A stretch of DNA of 64,000 bases from Streptomyces litmocidini (GCF_014649755.1 NZ_BMTQ01000017.1:1-64000); one strand, 5' to 3'. Positions 43,482 through 53,238 are shown, counted from the first letter of the stretch. Made by a program: numbers and translations. The notes: a model not told the origin generated them from the sequence alone.

Positions 43482-44096
43482 ATGCCGAACCAGTCCCGTC
43501 CCAAGGTCAAGAAGTCGCGTGCCCTCGGCATCGCGCTGACCCCCAAGGCCGTCAAGTACTTCGAGGCCCGCCCCTACCCGCCGGGCGAGCACGGCCGTGG
43601 CCGCAAGCAGAACTCGGACTACAAGGTCCGTCTGCTCGAGAAGCAGCGTCTGCGCGCCCAGTACGACATCAGCGAGCGCCAGATGGCGCGCGCCTACGAC
43701 CGCGCCAAGAAGGCCGAGGGCAAGACGGGCGAGGCGCTGGTCGTCGAGCTCGAGCGTCGCCTCGACGCCCTGGTCCTGCGTTCGGGCATCGCCCGCACCA
43801 TCTACCAGGCCCGCCAGATGGTCGTCCACGGCCACATCCAGGTCAACGGCCAGAAGGTCGACAAGCCGTCCTTCCGCGTCCGTCCGGACGACGTCGTCAT
43901 GGTCCGCGAGCGCAGCCGCACCAAGCCGCTGTTCGAGATGGCCCGTGAGGGTGGCTTCGCCGCCGACGGCGAGACCCCGCGCTACCTGCAGGTCAACCTG
44001 AAGGCCCTGGCCTTCCGCCTCGACCGCGACCCGAACCGCAAGGAAATCCCGGTCATCTGCGACGAGCAGCTGGTCGTCGAGTACTACGCCCGCTGA
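43482..44096 (+). CDS. rpsD: 30S ribosomal protein S4
   Basis: 204 residues beginning MPNQSRPKVKKSRALGIALT. The S4 domain (about 95-155) contains RLDALVLRSGIARTIYQARQ region with VHGHIQVNGQKVD. It is a primary 16S rRNA binder that nucleates the 30S body and shapes decoding fidelity. This copy lacks the zinc-binding cysteines of the C+ form. As I recall for Streptomyces, rpsD stands alone, away from the alpha operon. Confidence 0.97.
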   Translation: MPNQSRPKVKKSRALGIALTPKAVKYFEARPYPPGEHGRGRKQNSDYKVRLLEKQRLRAQYDISERQMARAYDRAKKAEGKTGEALVVELERRLDALVLRSGIARTIYQARQMVVHGHIQVNGQKVDKPSFRVRPDDVVMVRERSRTKPLFEMAREGGFAADGETPRYLQVNLKALAFRLDRDPNRKEIPVICDEQLVVEYYAR

Positions 44097-44130
44097 TCCC
44101 AGTACCGGCGCAGTACCACCCCCGCGGTGT

Positions 44131-46449
44131 TCAGCCCGCCGCTTCCCCGCCCTTTCCGGTGGGGGAGCCGGCGGGCTTCCGCTTTCCCGGGACCGCCGCC
44201 GACCGGGACCGGGCCGTGCGGAACGGGCGCGGAGCCGCCGCGTCCGCCGGGCCGCCGGGCGCCACCGGCTCCCGGTCCCCGGCGAGCGCGCGCTCCACGA
44301 CCTCGTCGAGCGGGAGACCCCGGCCCGTCCGGACCGCGGCGCCGAACGCCTCCGCGCCCAGGGCCTCCGTGGCCCGCTGCTCGCACAGTGCCCGCGGGCC
44401 GTCGAAGGCCTCCGAGCCGAAGAGGCGGACGCCCACCGTGTCCCACACCGGCTCCGCCGCCCCCTGGAGGACCGCGGCCTCCACCGGATCGCCCTCGCTC
44501 ACCGTCACGAGCGCGAGCAGTTCGATCGCCAGGACGAGACCGACCAGGTCGCGGAAGGCATGATTGATCGAGACGCACTCGGTGAGCAGCTCCCGCGCCT
44601 CCCCGTACGCGCCCCGGGTCCACGCCGAGAAGGCGAGGACGTACAGGGCGTAGGCCCGGGTCCAGAGCTCCCCGCGCTCCTCGCAGACCTCCCGGACCTC
44701 CCGGCAGATCGCGACCGCCCCCTCCAGGTCGCCCCGGAAGGCCCGCGCCATCGCCACCTCGACCTGCCCCATCAGCACGTTGCTGTTCAGCTCGCCGAGC
44801 TCCCGGTAGGAGTCGAGCGCCCGCCCGATCAGCGTCTCGGCCCGCGGCAGCTCGTCCGAGAGCAGCGCGAGGCAGCCCATCCGGTGCGTCGCGTACGCCT
44901 CCGCCAGCGCGTTCCGCGAGGAGCGGGCCCGTTCCCCGCACTCGTGGAGCGCCGCCACCGCCGCCGTGCCGTCCCCCTGCAGGACCGTCACGTACCCGAG
45001 CACCCACAGCGCCTTGAGCCGGGCCTCCTCGTGCCCCGACTCGAGTGCGAGCGCCCGCTCCAGCCAGTGCCGGCCCTCCGACAGGCGCCCGCAGCCCACC
45101 CAGGCGAACCAGAGCGTGCCCGCCAGGTGCTGGGCGAGGTGCGCGTCCTCGGGGAGTTCGAGGCACAGGTCGAGCGCCGCCCGCAGATTGGGCAGCGCCG
45201 CGTCCGTGCGGGCCGCCACCTCCGCCTGGCGCGGACTGAACCACTCCAGCTCGCACCAGGTGGCCAGGCCCATGTACCAGTCGCGGTGCCGTCGCCGCAG
45301 CCGCTCGGTGTCGCCGAGCGCCGCCAGCCACTCCGCCCCGTACGCCGCGACCGTGTCCAGGAGCCGGTAGGCGGGGCCCGCGGGCGTGTCCTCCCGTGAC
45401 ACCAGCGACTGCGCGAGCAGGCTCCCGAGGAGGTCCAGGACCCGCTCCGGGGGCAGTTCCCGGCTCCCGCACACGTACTCCACCGCCTCCAGGTCGAAGG
45501 GGCCGGCGAAGACGGAGAGCCGCGCCCAGAGCAGCCGCTCCTCCGGGGTGCACAGCTCGTGGCTCCAGCCGATCGCGGTGCGCAGCGTCTGGTGGCGGGG
45601 GAGCGCCCCGCGCCCGCCGCCCGTCAGGAGCCGGAAGCGGTCGTCGAGGCGGTGCAGCACCTGCTCGACCGAGAGGAGGGGGAGACGGCCGGCCGCCAGT
45701 TCGAGGGCGAGCGGGATCCCGTCGAGCCGCCGGCACAGCTCGCGCACGGCCTCCGGCCCGCTCCCCGAGGCCGTCCGCGGGCCGGCCTCCGAACCCGCCC
45801 GCGGCCCCGTTCCCGAACCCGCCCGCGGTCCGGCCGCGGCGAAGCCCGGTGCGCCCGGAGTCCCGGGGAGACCCCCGGCCCCCGGCGCGCCCGGAGCCGT
45901 GCAGGGCTCCACCGGCACCGGCGCGCCCGCCTCCGCCGCCCGCTCGGCGAGGAGCGCCACCGCGTCCGCCTCGCCCATCGGGGCCAGCGGGAACACCGTC
46001 TCGCCCGCCACGCGCAGGGGCCGCCGGCCGGCCGCGAGCACGCTGAGCCCGGGCGCGTGGGCGAGGAGGTCCCGCAGCAGCGGCGCGCAGCTCTCCACCA
46101 GGTGCTCGAAGCCGTCCACCACGAGCAGCATCCGCCGCTCCGCGAGGTGCTCGATCAGCACCTCGCGCGGGGCCTTCGGCGTGTGGTCGGTCAGGCCGAG
46201 GGCCTCCACCAGGGCGTGCGCGACCAGATCGGAGTCGCGCAGCGGCGCGAGCCCGGCGAGCCGGACCTCCTCGCCGTAGCGTTTCTGCGCCCCCGCGGCA
46301 GCCCGCAGCGCCAGCCGCGTCTTGCCGACCCCTCCCACACCCACGACCGTGACCAGGCGGGACGTCTCCAGGAGCGCCGTCAGCGCGGCCTGCTCGGCGG
46401 CCCGTCCGACGAACCGGTTCAGCTCCGCCGGGAGATTGCTCCGTCGCAT
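44131..46449 (-). CDS. STAND-type ATPase with TPR-like helical repeats
   Basis: 772 residues. The NB-ARC-like module comes first: Walker A GVGGVGKT (37-44), Walker B LLVVDGFEHL (108-117), then a RLDGIPLALELAAGRL segment (GxP motif). A Gly/Ala/Pro-rich low-complexity insertion lies near 185-240. From about 400 on the protein is TPR-like helical repeats. This is the ATPase-TPR core of AfsR/LAL regulators without a BTAD, SARP or LuxR DNA-binding domain, so it may act through a partner. The ATG at 46449 is preferred; the frame extends upstream to 46902 but reaches into the divergent gene. It converges on rpsD. Confidence 0.8.
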   Translation of the reverse strand: MRRSNLPAELNRFVGRAAEQAALTALLETSRLVTVVGVGGVGKTRLALRAAAGAQKRYGEEVRLAGLAPLRDSDLVAHALVEALGLTDHTPKAPREVLIEHLAERRMLLVVDGFEHLVESCAPLLRDLLAHAPGLSVLAAGRRPLRVAGETVFPLAPMGEADAVALLAERAAEAGAPVPVEPCTAPGAPGAGGLPGTPGAPGFAAAGPRAGSGTGPRAGSEAGPRTASGSGPEAVRELCRRLDGIPLALELAAGRLPLLSVEQVLHRLDDRFRLLTGGGRGALPRHQTLRTAIGWSHELCTPEERLLWARLSVFAGPFDLEAVEYVCGSRELPPERVLDLLGSLLAQSLVSREDTPAGPAYRLLDTVAAYGAEWLAALGDTERLRRRHRDWYMGLATWCELEWFSPRQAEVAARTDAALPNLRAALDLCLELPEDAHLAQHLAGTLWFAWVGCGRLSEGRHWLERALALESGHEEARLKALWVLGYVTVLQGDGTAAVAALHECGERARSSRNALAEAYATHRMGCLALLSDELPRAETLIGRALDSYRELGELNSNVLMGQVEVAMARAFRGDLEGAVAICREVREVCEERGELWTRAYALYVLAFSAWTRGAYGEARELLTECVSINHAFRDLVGLVLAIELLALVTVSEGDPVEAAVLQGAAEPVWDTVGVRLFGSEAFDGPRALCEQRATEALGAEAFGAAVRTGRGLPLDEVVERALAGDREPVAPGGPADAAAPRPFRTARSRSAAVPGKRKPAGSPTGKGGEAAG

Positions 46450-46606
46450 GGGACACGGAGCGTACTCATCCCCGCGCGCTCCGTACAATCGAGATCCCGT
46501 AACTCCCGCCCCACGGGCGGTAATGCGGTACGGCGGGACAGCCCGGGCGCGATAGGGTCGGGGGACGACTTCCACAAGGACCAACGACAGCAGAGAGCGG
46601 TGCACA

Positions 46607-47044
46607 GTGACCGGTGGAGAGGTTGCCGGGATCCTGGTGGCCGTGTTCTGGGCGATCCTCGTCTCCTTCCTCGCCGTGGCACTGGTGAGGCTGGCGCAGA
46701 CGCTCAGGGCGACCACCAAGCTGGTGGCGGACGTGACCGAACAGGCCGTTCCCCTGCTGGCCGAAGCGTCCGCGACCGTGCGCTCGGCGCAGACCCAGCT
46801 CGACCGGGTCGACGCCATCGCCTCGGACGTCCAGGAGGTCACCTCCAACGCCTCCGCGCTCTCCACGACCGTCGCCTCCACCTTCGGCGGCCCGCTCGTC
46901 AAGGTGGCCGCCTTCGGCTACGGCGTCCGCAAGGCGCTGGGCCGGGGCCGCGAGGCGCAGGACGCGCCGCGGTCCGGCGACCGCCGTGCTGTGATCGTCG
47001 GCCGTACCGTGCCGTCCTCGCGACGCCGGAAGCAGAAGGGCTGA
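46607..47044 (+). CDS. DUF948 domain-containing membrane protein
   Basis: 145 residues. One N-terminal span (VAGILVAVFWAILVSFLAVALV, about 6-27) is followed by a long helical, coiled-coil-like region (about 30-90, heptad-rich, QTQLDRVDAIASDVQEV) and a basic tail. The DUF948 family has no known biochemical role; its form suggests a membrane-tethered scaffold. GTG start. It is the first gene of a unit running through the DUF6167 protein into alaS. Confidence 0.82.
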   Translation: MTGGEVAGILVAVFWAILVSFLAVALVRLAQTLRATTKLVADVTEQAVPLLAEASATVRSAQTQLDRVDAIASDVQEVTSNASALSTTVASTFGGPLVKVAAFGYGVRKALGRGREAQDAPRSGDRRAVIVGRTVPSSRRRKQKG

Positions 47045-47050
47045 GCCGCG

Positions 47051-47404
47051 ATGTTCCGCCGCACGTTCTGGTTCACGGCCGGCGCAGCCGCCGGCGTGTG
47101 GGCCACCGCCAAGGTCAACCGGAAACTGAAGCAGCTGACCCCCGAGAGCCTCGCCGCCCAGGCGGCGAACAAGGCCGTCGAGACCGGGCACCGGCTCAAG
47201 GACTTCGCCCTCGACGTGAGGGCGGGCATGCTCCAGCGCGAGGCCGAGCTGGACGAGGCCCTCGGCCTGGCCGCACCCGTCGAGCCGGACCGGGAGCTCC
47301 CGGAGCCGCGCCGGAGGACCGCGCTCGGCCCGGCCGCGCGCCCGGCCCCCCATTCGTTTTCCAAGATGCCTACGAGTTCGTACAACCGGAATGAGGACCA
47401 CTGA
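47051..47404 (+). CDS. DUF6167-like small membrane-associated protein
   Basis: 117 residues. A short hydrophobic N-terminus (TFWFTAGAAAGVWATAKV, about 5-22) is followed by a helical amphipathic segment and a Pro/Arg-rich tail. The gene lies six bases after the DUF948 gene, and its TGA shares one base with the alaS ATG. Conserved before alaS in Streptomyces, as far as I recall; function unknown. Confidence 0.78.
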   Translation: MFRRTFWFTAGAAAGVWATAKVNRKLKQLTPESLAAQAANKAVETGHRLKDFALDVRAGMLQREAELDEALGLAAPVEPDRELPEPRRRTALGPAARPAPHSFSKMPTSSYNRNEDH

Positions 47405-50073
47405 TGGAGTCGGCTGAAATCCGCCGCCGCTGGCTGAGCTTCTTCGAGGAGCGCGGGCACACCGTCGTCCCTTCGGCGTCGCTCATCGCGGACGACCCGA
47501 CTCTGCTGCTCGTCCCCGCCGGCATGGTGCCGTTCAAGCCCTACTTCCTGGGCGAGGTCAAGCCGCCCTTCACGCGCGCCTCCAGCGTGCAGAAGTGCGT
47601 GCGCACGCCGGACATCGAGGAGGTCGGCAAGACCACCCGGCACGGCACGTTCTTCCAGATGTGCGGCAACTTCTCCTTCGGCGACTACTTCAAGGAAGGC
47701 GCCATCAAGCTCGCCTGGGAGCTGCTGACCACCCCGGTGGAGCACGGCGGCTACGGGCTGGAGCCGGAGAAGCTCTGGATCACCGTCTACCTGGAGGACG
47801 ACGAGGCCGAGCGCATCTGGCGCGACGTCGTCGGCGTCCCGGCCGAGCGCATCCAGCGCCTCGGCAAGAAGGACAACTACTGGTCGATGGGCGTCCCCGG
47901 CCCCTGCGGCCCGTGCTCCGAGATCAACTACGACCGCGGCCCCGAGTTCGGCGTCGAGGGCGGCCCGGCCGTCAACGACGAGCGGTACGTGGAGATCTGG
48001 AACCTGGTCTTCATGCAGTACGAGCGCGGTGAGGGCTCCGGCAAGGAGGACTTCCCGATCCTGGGCGAGCTGCCGTCGAAGAACATCGACACGGGCCTCG
48101 GCCTGGAGCGCCTGGCGATGATCCTCCAGGGCGTCCAGAACATGTACGAGACGGACACCCTCAAGGTCGTCATCGACAAGGCCACCGAGCTCACCGGCGT
48201 CGACTACGGCAAGGCCCACGACAGCGACGTCTCGCTCCGCGTGGTCGCCGACCACATGCGCACCTCCGTGATGCTCATCGGCGACGGCGTCACCCCGGGC
48301 AACGAGGGCCGCGGCTACGTGCTGCGCCGCATCATGCGCCGCGCCGTCCGCAACATGCGCCTGCTGGGCGCCACCGGCCCGGTCGTCCAGGACCTCGTCA
48401 CCACCGTGATCGACACCATGGGCGAGCAGTACCCGGAGCTGATCACCGACCGCAAGCGCATCGAGACCGTCGCCCTCGCCGAGGAGGCCGCCTTCCTGAA
48501 GGCCCTCAAGGGCGGCACCAACATCCTCGACACCGCCGTCACCGAGACCAAGGCCGCCGGCGGCACGGTCCTCGCCGGCGAGAAGGCCTTCCTGCTCCAC
48601 GACACCTGGGGCTTCCCGATCGACCTCACCCTGGAGATGGCCGCCGAGCAGGGCCTCTCCGTGGACGAGGACGGCTTCCGCCGCCTGATGAAGGAACAGC
48701 GGGACCGCGCCAAGGCCGACGCCAAGGCCAAGAAGACCGGCCACGCCGACATGACCGCGTACCGGGAGATCGCCGACAGCAACGGCGCCACCCAGTTCAC
48801 GGGCTACACCAACACCGAGGGCGAGACCACGGTCGTCGGCCTCCTCGTGAACGGCGTTTCCTCGCCGGCCGCCTCCGAGGGCGACGAGGTCGAGGTCGTC
48901 CTCGACCGCACCCCGTTCTACGCCGAGGGCGGCGGCCAGATCGCCGACCAGGGCCGCATCAAGCTGCACAGCGGTGCCGTCATCGAGGTCCGCGACGTCC
49001 AGCAGCCGGTTCCGGGCGTCTCGGTCCACAAGGGCTCCGTGCAGGTCGGCGAGGTGACCGTGGGCGCCACCGCCTACGCCGCCATCGACGTCAAGCGCCG
49101 CCGGGCCATCGCCCGCGCCCACTCGGCCACGCACCTGACGCACCAGGCCCTGCGCGACGCGCTCGGCCCGACGGCCGCCCAGGCCGGTTCCGAGAACCAG
49201 CCCGGCCGCTTCCGCTTCGACTTCGGCTCGCCGAACGCCGTTCCCGGCGCGGTCCTCACCGACGTCGAGCAGAAGATCAACGAGGTCCTCGCGCGCGAGC
49301 TGGACGTCCACGCCGAGGTCATGCCGATCAACGAGGCCAAGCGCCAGGGCGCCATCGCCGAGTTCGGCGAGAAGTACGGCGAGCAGGTGCGCGTCGTCAC
49401 CATCGGCGACTTCTCCAAGGAGCTGTGCGGCGGCACGCACGTCGGCAACACCGCCCAGCTGGGCCTGGTGAAGCTGCTCGGCGAGTCGTCCATCGGTTCC
49501 GGCGTGCGCCGCATCGAGGCCCTCGTCGGCGTCGACGCGTACAACTTCCTCGCCAAGGAGCACACGGTCGTCGCCCAGCTCCAGGAGCTCGTCAAGGGCC
49601 GCCCGGAGGAGCTGCCGGAGAAGATCTCCACCATGCTCGGCAAGCTGAAGGACGCCGAGAAGGAGATCGAGAAGTTCCGCGCGGAGAAGGTCCTCCAGGC
49701 CGCCGCCGGCCTCGTCGACTCCGCCCGCGACATCCGCGGCGTCGCCCTCGTCACCGGGCAGGTCCCGGACGGCACCGGCGCCGACGACCTCCGCAAGCTC
49801 GTCCTGGACGTGCGCGGACGCATCTCCGGCGGCCGCCCGGTCGTCGTGGCCCTGTTCACCACGGTCAACGGCAAGCCGCTGACGGTCATCGCCACCAACG
49901 AGGCCGCCCGCGAGCGCGGTCTCAAGGCCGGCGAGCTGGTCCGCACGGCCGCCAAGACCCTCGGCGGCGGTGGCGGCGGCAAGCCGGACGTCGCCCAGGG
50001 CGGCGGCCAGAACCCGGAGGCCGTCGGCGAGGCCATCGCCGCCGTCGAGCGCCTCGTGGTGGAGACGGCGTGA
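47404..50073 (+). CDS. alaS: Alanyl-tRNA synthetase
   Basis: 889 residues, full length. The class II catalytic domain opens with ESAEIRRRWLSFFEERGH; the tRNA-recognition domain is followed by the editing domain with the zinc-type HSATH at about 573-577 and CGGTH near 674. The C-Ala domain contains a glycine run GGGGGGK, then PDVAQGGGQ. It charges tRNA-Ala and clears mis-acylated Ser and Gly. Its start shares a base with the previous stop, and its stop overlaps ruvX (GTGA). Confidence 0.97.
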   Translation: MESAEIRRRWLSFFEERGHTVVPSASLIADDPTLLLVPAGMVPFKPYFLGEVKPPFTRASSVQKCVRTPDIEEVGKTTRHGTFFQMCGNFSFGDYFKEGAIKLAWELLTTPVEHGGYGLEPEKLWITVYLEDDEAERIWRDVVGVPAERIQRLGKKDNYWSMGVPGPCGPCSEINYDRGPEFGVEGGPAVNDERYVEIWNLVFMQYERGEGSGKEDFPILGELPSKNIDTGLGLERLAMILQGVQNMYETDTLKVVIDKATELTGVDYGKAHDSDVSLRVVADHMRTSVMLIGDGVTPGNEGRGYVLRRIMRRAVRNMRLLGATGPVVQDLVTTVIDTMGEQYPELITDRKRIETVALAEEAAFLKALKGGTNILDTAVTETKAAGGTVLAGEKAFLLHDTWGFPIDLTLEMAAEQGLSVDEDGFRRLMKEQRDRAKADAKAKKTGHADMTAYREIADSNGATQFTGYTNTEGETTVVGLLVNGVSSPAASEGDEVEVVLDRTPFYAEGGGQIADQGRIKLHSGAVIEVRDVQQPVPGVSVHKGSVQVGEVTVGATAYAAIDVKRRRAIARAHSATHLTHQALRDALGPTAAQAGSENQPGRFRFDFGSPNAVPGAVLTDVEQKINEVLARELDVHAEVMPINEAKRQGAIAEFGEKYGEQVRVVTIGDFSKELCGGTHVGNTAQLGLVKLLGESSIGSGVRRIEALVGVDAYNFLAKEHTVVAQLQELVKGRPEELPEKISTMLGKLKDAEKEIEKFRAEKVLQAAAGLVDSARDIRGVALVTGQVPDGTGADDLRKLVLDVRGRISGGRPVVVALFTTVNGKPLTVIATNEAARERGLKAGELVRTAAKTLGGGGGGKPDVAQGGGQNPEAVGEAIAAVERLVVETA

Positions 50074-50540
50074 CGATGCGCCGCGGCCGCCGTCTCGCGG
50101 TCGACGTCGGGGACGCCCGGATCGGGGTCGCCTCGTGCGACCCCGACGGGGTCCTCGCGACGCCGGTGGAGACCGTGCCGGGACGTGACGTCCCGGCCGC
50201 CCACCGGCGGCTCCGCCAGATCGTCGAGGAGTACGAGCCGATCGAGGTCGTCGTGGGCCTGCCCCGCTCGCTCAGCGGGCGCGAGGGTCCCGCCGCGACC
50301 AAGGTCCGGGCCTTCGCGCGGGAGATGGCGAAGGGCATCGCCCCGGTGCCGGTCCGGCTGGTCGACGAGCGGATGACCACCGTCACCGCGACCCAGGGCC
50401 TGCGGGCCTCGGGCGTGAAGGCGAAGAAGGGGCGGTCCGTCATCGACCAGGCCGCCGCCGTGATCATCCTTCAGAACGCTCTTGAGTCCGAACGGGTATC
50501 AGGTAATCCGCCCGGCGAGGGCGTCGAAGTGGTCATCTGA
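50070..50540 (+). CDS. ruvX: YqgF/RuvX family, putative pre-16S rRNA nuclease / Holliday junction resolvase
   Basis: 156 residues from the GTG overlapping the alaS stop (an ATG at 50076 is the alternative). RNase H-like fold with LAVDVGDARIGVA (catalytic aspartate), VVVGLPRSLSG, VRLVDERMTTV and the final SVIDQAAAVIILQ. In E. coli YqgF matures the 5' end of 16S rRNA; it was earlier proposed as a resolvase. The alaS-ruvX-mltG-aroE order is typical of actinomycetes. Confidence 0.92.
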   Translation: MTMRRGRRLAVDVGDARIGVASCDPDGVLATPVETVPGRDVPAAHRRLRQIVEEYEPIEVVVGLPRSLSGREGPAATKVRAFAREMAKGIAPVPVRLVDERMTTVTATQGLRASGVKAKKGRSVIDQAAAVIILQNALESERVSGNPPGEGVEVVI

Positions 50541-50641
50541 TCGCGATACGGTAACGTTCCGCGCGATGCGGCGGTGTTCGAACAGCTGCCGCGCTACGTA
50601 GAGGCGGATCGTCCGGAAGCCTCGCGGCTGTTTGGGGATCG

Positions 50642-52411
50642 ATGACTGAGTATGGCCGGGGCCCGGGCTCCGAACCGTGGCACCCTGGGGACCCGCTCTA
50701 CGGGGACCAGGGGTGGGAGGGCCAGCAGCAGTACCCGCACCCGCAGCAGGCGAGCCAGTACGGCCACGACGGCCAGGGCTACGCGGACCCGTACGGCCAG
50801 GGCGGTCACGCCGACCAGGGCTACGGGGGCGACCCGTACCACCAGCAGGGGCAGCAGTACCAGCAGCCGCAGTACGAGCAGCAGCCGCAGTACGAGCAGC
50901 AGCCGCAGTACGAGCAGCCCCCGCAGCAGTACGCCGACCCCCAGTACCCGCAGCAGTACGAGACGGGGTACGCGGGCGGAGGCTACGACACGCCCGGGCA
51001 CCTCGGACAGCAGTACGACGGCAACTGGGAGAGCGGCCAGGCGGCGATGGCCTACGGCGCGCCCCCGGCCGATCCGTACGGCGGCCAGAACCCGGACCTC
51101 TACGGCACGCCCGAGGCCTACCCGCCGCCCCAGCCGCCCGGCCGCCGGCAGCACCCGCCGGAGCCGGTCGTCGACTGGGCGCCGGAGGAAGAGGCGCACC
51201 CGGAGCCGGAGGAGGAGAAGCACCCCTTCTTCACCGGCGACGACGACGCGGACGACGACCGCGACGAGGAGCCGGGACGCGGCCGCGGCCCCCGTGACGA
51301 CGACCGGGAGCGCCGGAGCAAAGCGAAGAAACGCAAAGGCAAGAACGGCGTGGCCTGCCTGGTCGTCGCCCTCGTCCTGGTCGGCGGCGTCGGCGGCATC
51401 GGCTACTTCGGCTACCAGTTCTGGCAGGGAGAGTTCGGTGCGGCGCCCGACTACACGGGCAGCGGCAGCGGCGAGGTCCAGGTCGAGATCCCGAAGTCCG
51501 CGGGCGGCTACGAGATCGGCAACATCCTCAAGAAGGCCGGTGTCGTCAAGAGCGTCGACGCCTTCGTCTCGGCGCAGCAGAAGAACCCCCGGGGCCTCTC
51601 GATCCAGGCGGGCGCCTACACGCTGAAGAAGGGGATGTCGGCGGACAGCGCGGTCACGCTGATGCTGAACCCGGCCAGCCAGGCCAACCTGATCATCCCC
51701 GAGGGCAAGCGGAACGCCTGGGTCTACGAGAAGCTCGACGAGCGCCTCGACCTCAAGCCGGGCACCACCAAGGAGATCGCGTTCGCAAAGGCGGACTCCC
51801 TCGGGCTGCCCGACTGGGCGAAGAACCACGAGGAACTCAAGGACCCGCTGGAAGGATTCCTCTTCCCCGCGAGCTACCCGGTCGCCAAGGGCAGCAAGCC
51901 CGAGGACGCGCTGCGCAAGATGGTGTCCCGCGCCAACCAGGAGTACACCAAGCTGGACCTGGCGGCGAAGGCGAAGGGACTCGGCGTCAAGGACCCGTGG
52001 GAGCTCCTCACGGTCGCGAGCCTGGTCCAGGCGGAGGGCAAGACCCACGACGACTTCCGCAAGATGGCGGAGGTCGTCTACAACCGCCTGAAGCCGGAGA
52101 ACCGGGAGACCTTCCAGCTGCTCCAGTTCGACTCGACCCTCAACTACCTGAAGGGCCAGAGCGAGATCGAGATCTCGGAGCAAGAGGCGAACACGAACAC
52201 CGACCCGTACAACACGTACAAGCACAAGGGGCTGCCGCCGGGACCGATCGGCAACCCGGGCGACGACGCGCTGGCCGCCATGCTCAACCCCACGAACGAC
52301 GGCTGGCTCTACTTCGTCGCCACCGACGGCATGAACAAGACCGAGTTCGCGAAGACCCTGGCCGAGCACCAGAAGCTGGTCGACAAGTTCAACGAGTCGA
52401 GGAAGAACTGA
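50642..52411 (+). CDS. mltG: Endolytic murein transglycosylase MltG
   Basis: 589 residues. A cytoplasmic N-terminus of about 235 residues is rich in Tyr, Gln, Gly and Pro and contains repeated QYEQQP blocks (near 76-95), followed by acidic and basic tracts. One membrane span lies near 237-258. The external part has a LysM-like segment and the YceG catalytic domain with VASLVQAEG (glutamate near 465) and a LNYL-to-YNTYKHKGLPPGPIGNPG region. It cuts nascent glycan strands and sets their length. A TAACGT promoter element (50552-50557) lies upstream. aroE begins on its last base. Confidence 0.93.
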   Translation: MTEYGRGPGSEPWHPGDPLYGDQGWEGQQQYPHPQQASQYGHDGQGYADPYGQGGHADQGYGGDPYHQQGQQYQQPQYEQQPQYEQQPQYEQPPQQYADPQYPQQYETGYAGGGYDTPGHLGQQYDGNWESGQAAMAYGAPPADPYGGQNPDLYGTPEAYPPPQPPGRRQHPPEPVVDWAPEEEAHPEPEEEKHPFFTGDDDADDDRDEEPGRGRGPRDDDRERRSKAKKRKGKNGVACLVVALVLVGGVGGIGYFGYQFWQGEFGAAPDYTGSGSGEVQVEIPKSAGGYEIGNILKKAGVVKSVDAFVSAQQKNPRGLSIQAGAYTLKKGMSADSAVTLMLNPASQANLIIPEGKRNAWVYEKLDERLDLKPGTTKEIAFAKADSLGLPDWAKNHEELKDPLEGFLFPASYPVAKGSKPEDALRKMVSRANQEYTKLDLAAKAKGLGVKDPWELLTVASLVQAEGKTHDDFRKMAEVVYNRLKPENRETFQLLQFDSTLNYLKGQSEIEISEQEANTNTDPYNTYKHKGLPPGPIGNPGDDALAAMLNPTNDGWLYFVATDGMNKTEFAKTLAEHQKLVDKFNESRKN

Positions 52412-53238
52412 TGGCGACAGCACACCGGGCGGCCGTTCTGGGCTCGCCCATCGCCCACTCCCTCTCCCCGGTCCTGCACCGGGCCGCGTACGCCGCGCTC
52501 GGGCTCGACGACTGGTCGTACGACCGCTTCGAGGTCGACGAGGCGGCGCTGCCCGGATTCGTGACGGAGCTGGACGAGACCTGGGCCGGACTCTCGCTGA
52601 CCATGCCGCTCAAGCGGGCGATCATCCCGCTGCTCGACGAGGTCAGCGACACGGCCGCCTCCGTGGAGGCCGTCAACACCGTCGTCCTCCGCGGGGACGG
52701 GCGCCGGATCGGCGACAACACCGACATCCCCGGCATGATCGCCGCGCTCGGCGAGCGCGGCGTCGAGAAGGTGGAGTCGGCGGCCGTCCTCGGCGCCGGC
52801 GCCACCGCCTCCTCCGCGCTCGCCGCCCTCGCCCGGATCTGCGCGGGCCCCGTCACCGCGTACGTACGGAGCGAGGCGCGGGCCGAGGAGATGCGCGGCT
52901 GGGGCGAGCGGCTCGGCGTGGACGTCCGCACCGCCGACTGGGAGCGGGCGGCGGAGGCCTTCGACGCGCCGCTGGTCATCGCGACCACCCCCGCCGGCAC
53001 CACGAACGCCCTCGCGACCGCCGTCCCCGACGACGTCGGCACCCTCTTCGACGTGCTGTACGACCCCTGGCCGACCCCGCTCGCCGCCGCCTGGTCGGAG
53101 CGCGGCGGGAAGGTCGTCGGCGGCCTCGACCTCCTGGTCCACCAGGCGGTCCTCCAGGTCGAGCAGATGACGGGCGTCCCGAAGGGCCCGCTCGCGGCCA
53201 TGCGGGCGGCGGGGGAGCAGGCGCTGGCGGCTCGGTAG
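52411..53238 (+). CDS. aroE: Shikimate 5-dehydrogenase
   Basis: 275 residues. SPIAHSLSP (12-20) binds shikimate, K68 in SLTMPLK is the catalytic lysine, D103 in DNTDIPG the paired aspartate, and GAGATASSALAAL the NADP-binding loop. It reduces 3-dehydroshikimate to shikimate. The start shares a base with the mltG stop. A TAGGCT hexamer at the very end of the gene (53235-53240) may be the promoter for the next small gene. Confidence 0.94.
   Translation: MATAHRAAVLGSPIAHSLSPVLHRAAYAALGLDDWSYDRFEVDEAALPGFVTELDETWAGLSLTMPLKRAIIPLLDEVSDTAASVEAVNTVVLRGDGRRIGDNTDIPGMIAALGERGVEKVESAAVLGAGATASSALAALARICAGPVTAYVRSEARAEEMRGWGERLGVDVRTADWERAAEAFDAPLVIATTPAGTTNALATAVPDDVGTLFDVLYDPWPTPLAAAWSERGGKVVGGLDLLVHQAVLQVEQMTGVPKGPLAAMRAAGEQALAAR

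Noticed and set aside
46449..46902. N-terminal extension of the STAND ATPase to 923 residues
   Set aside because: It would overlap the divergent DUF948 gene almost wholly, and the extra residues show no domain; the ATG at 46449 starts right at the conserved module.
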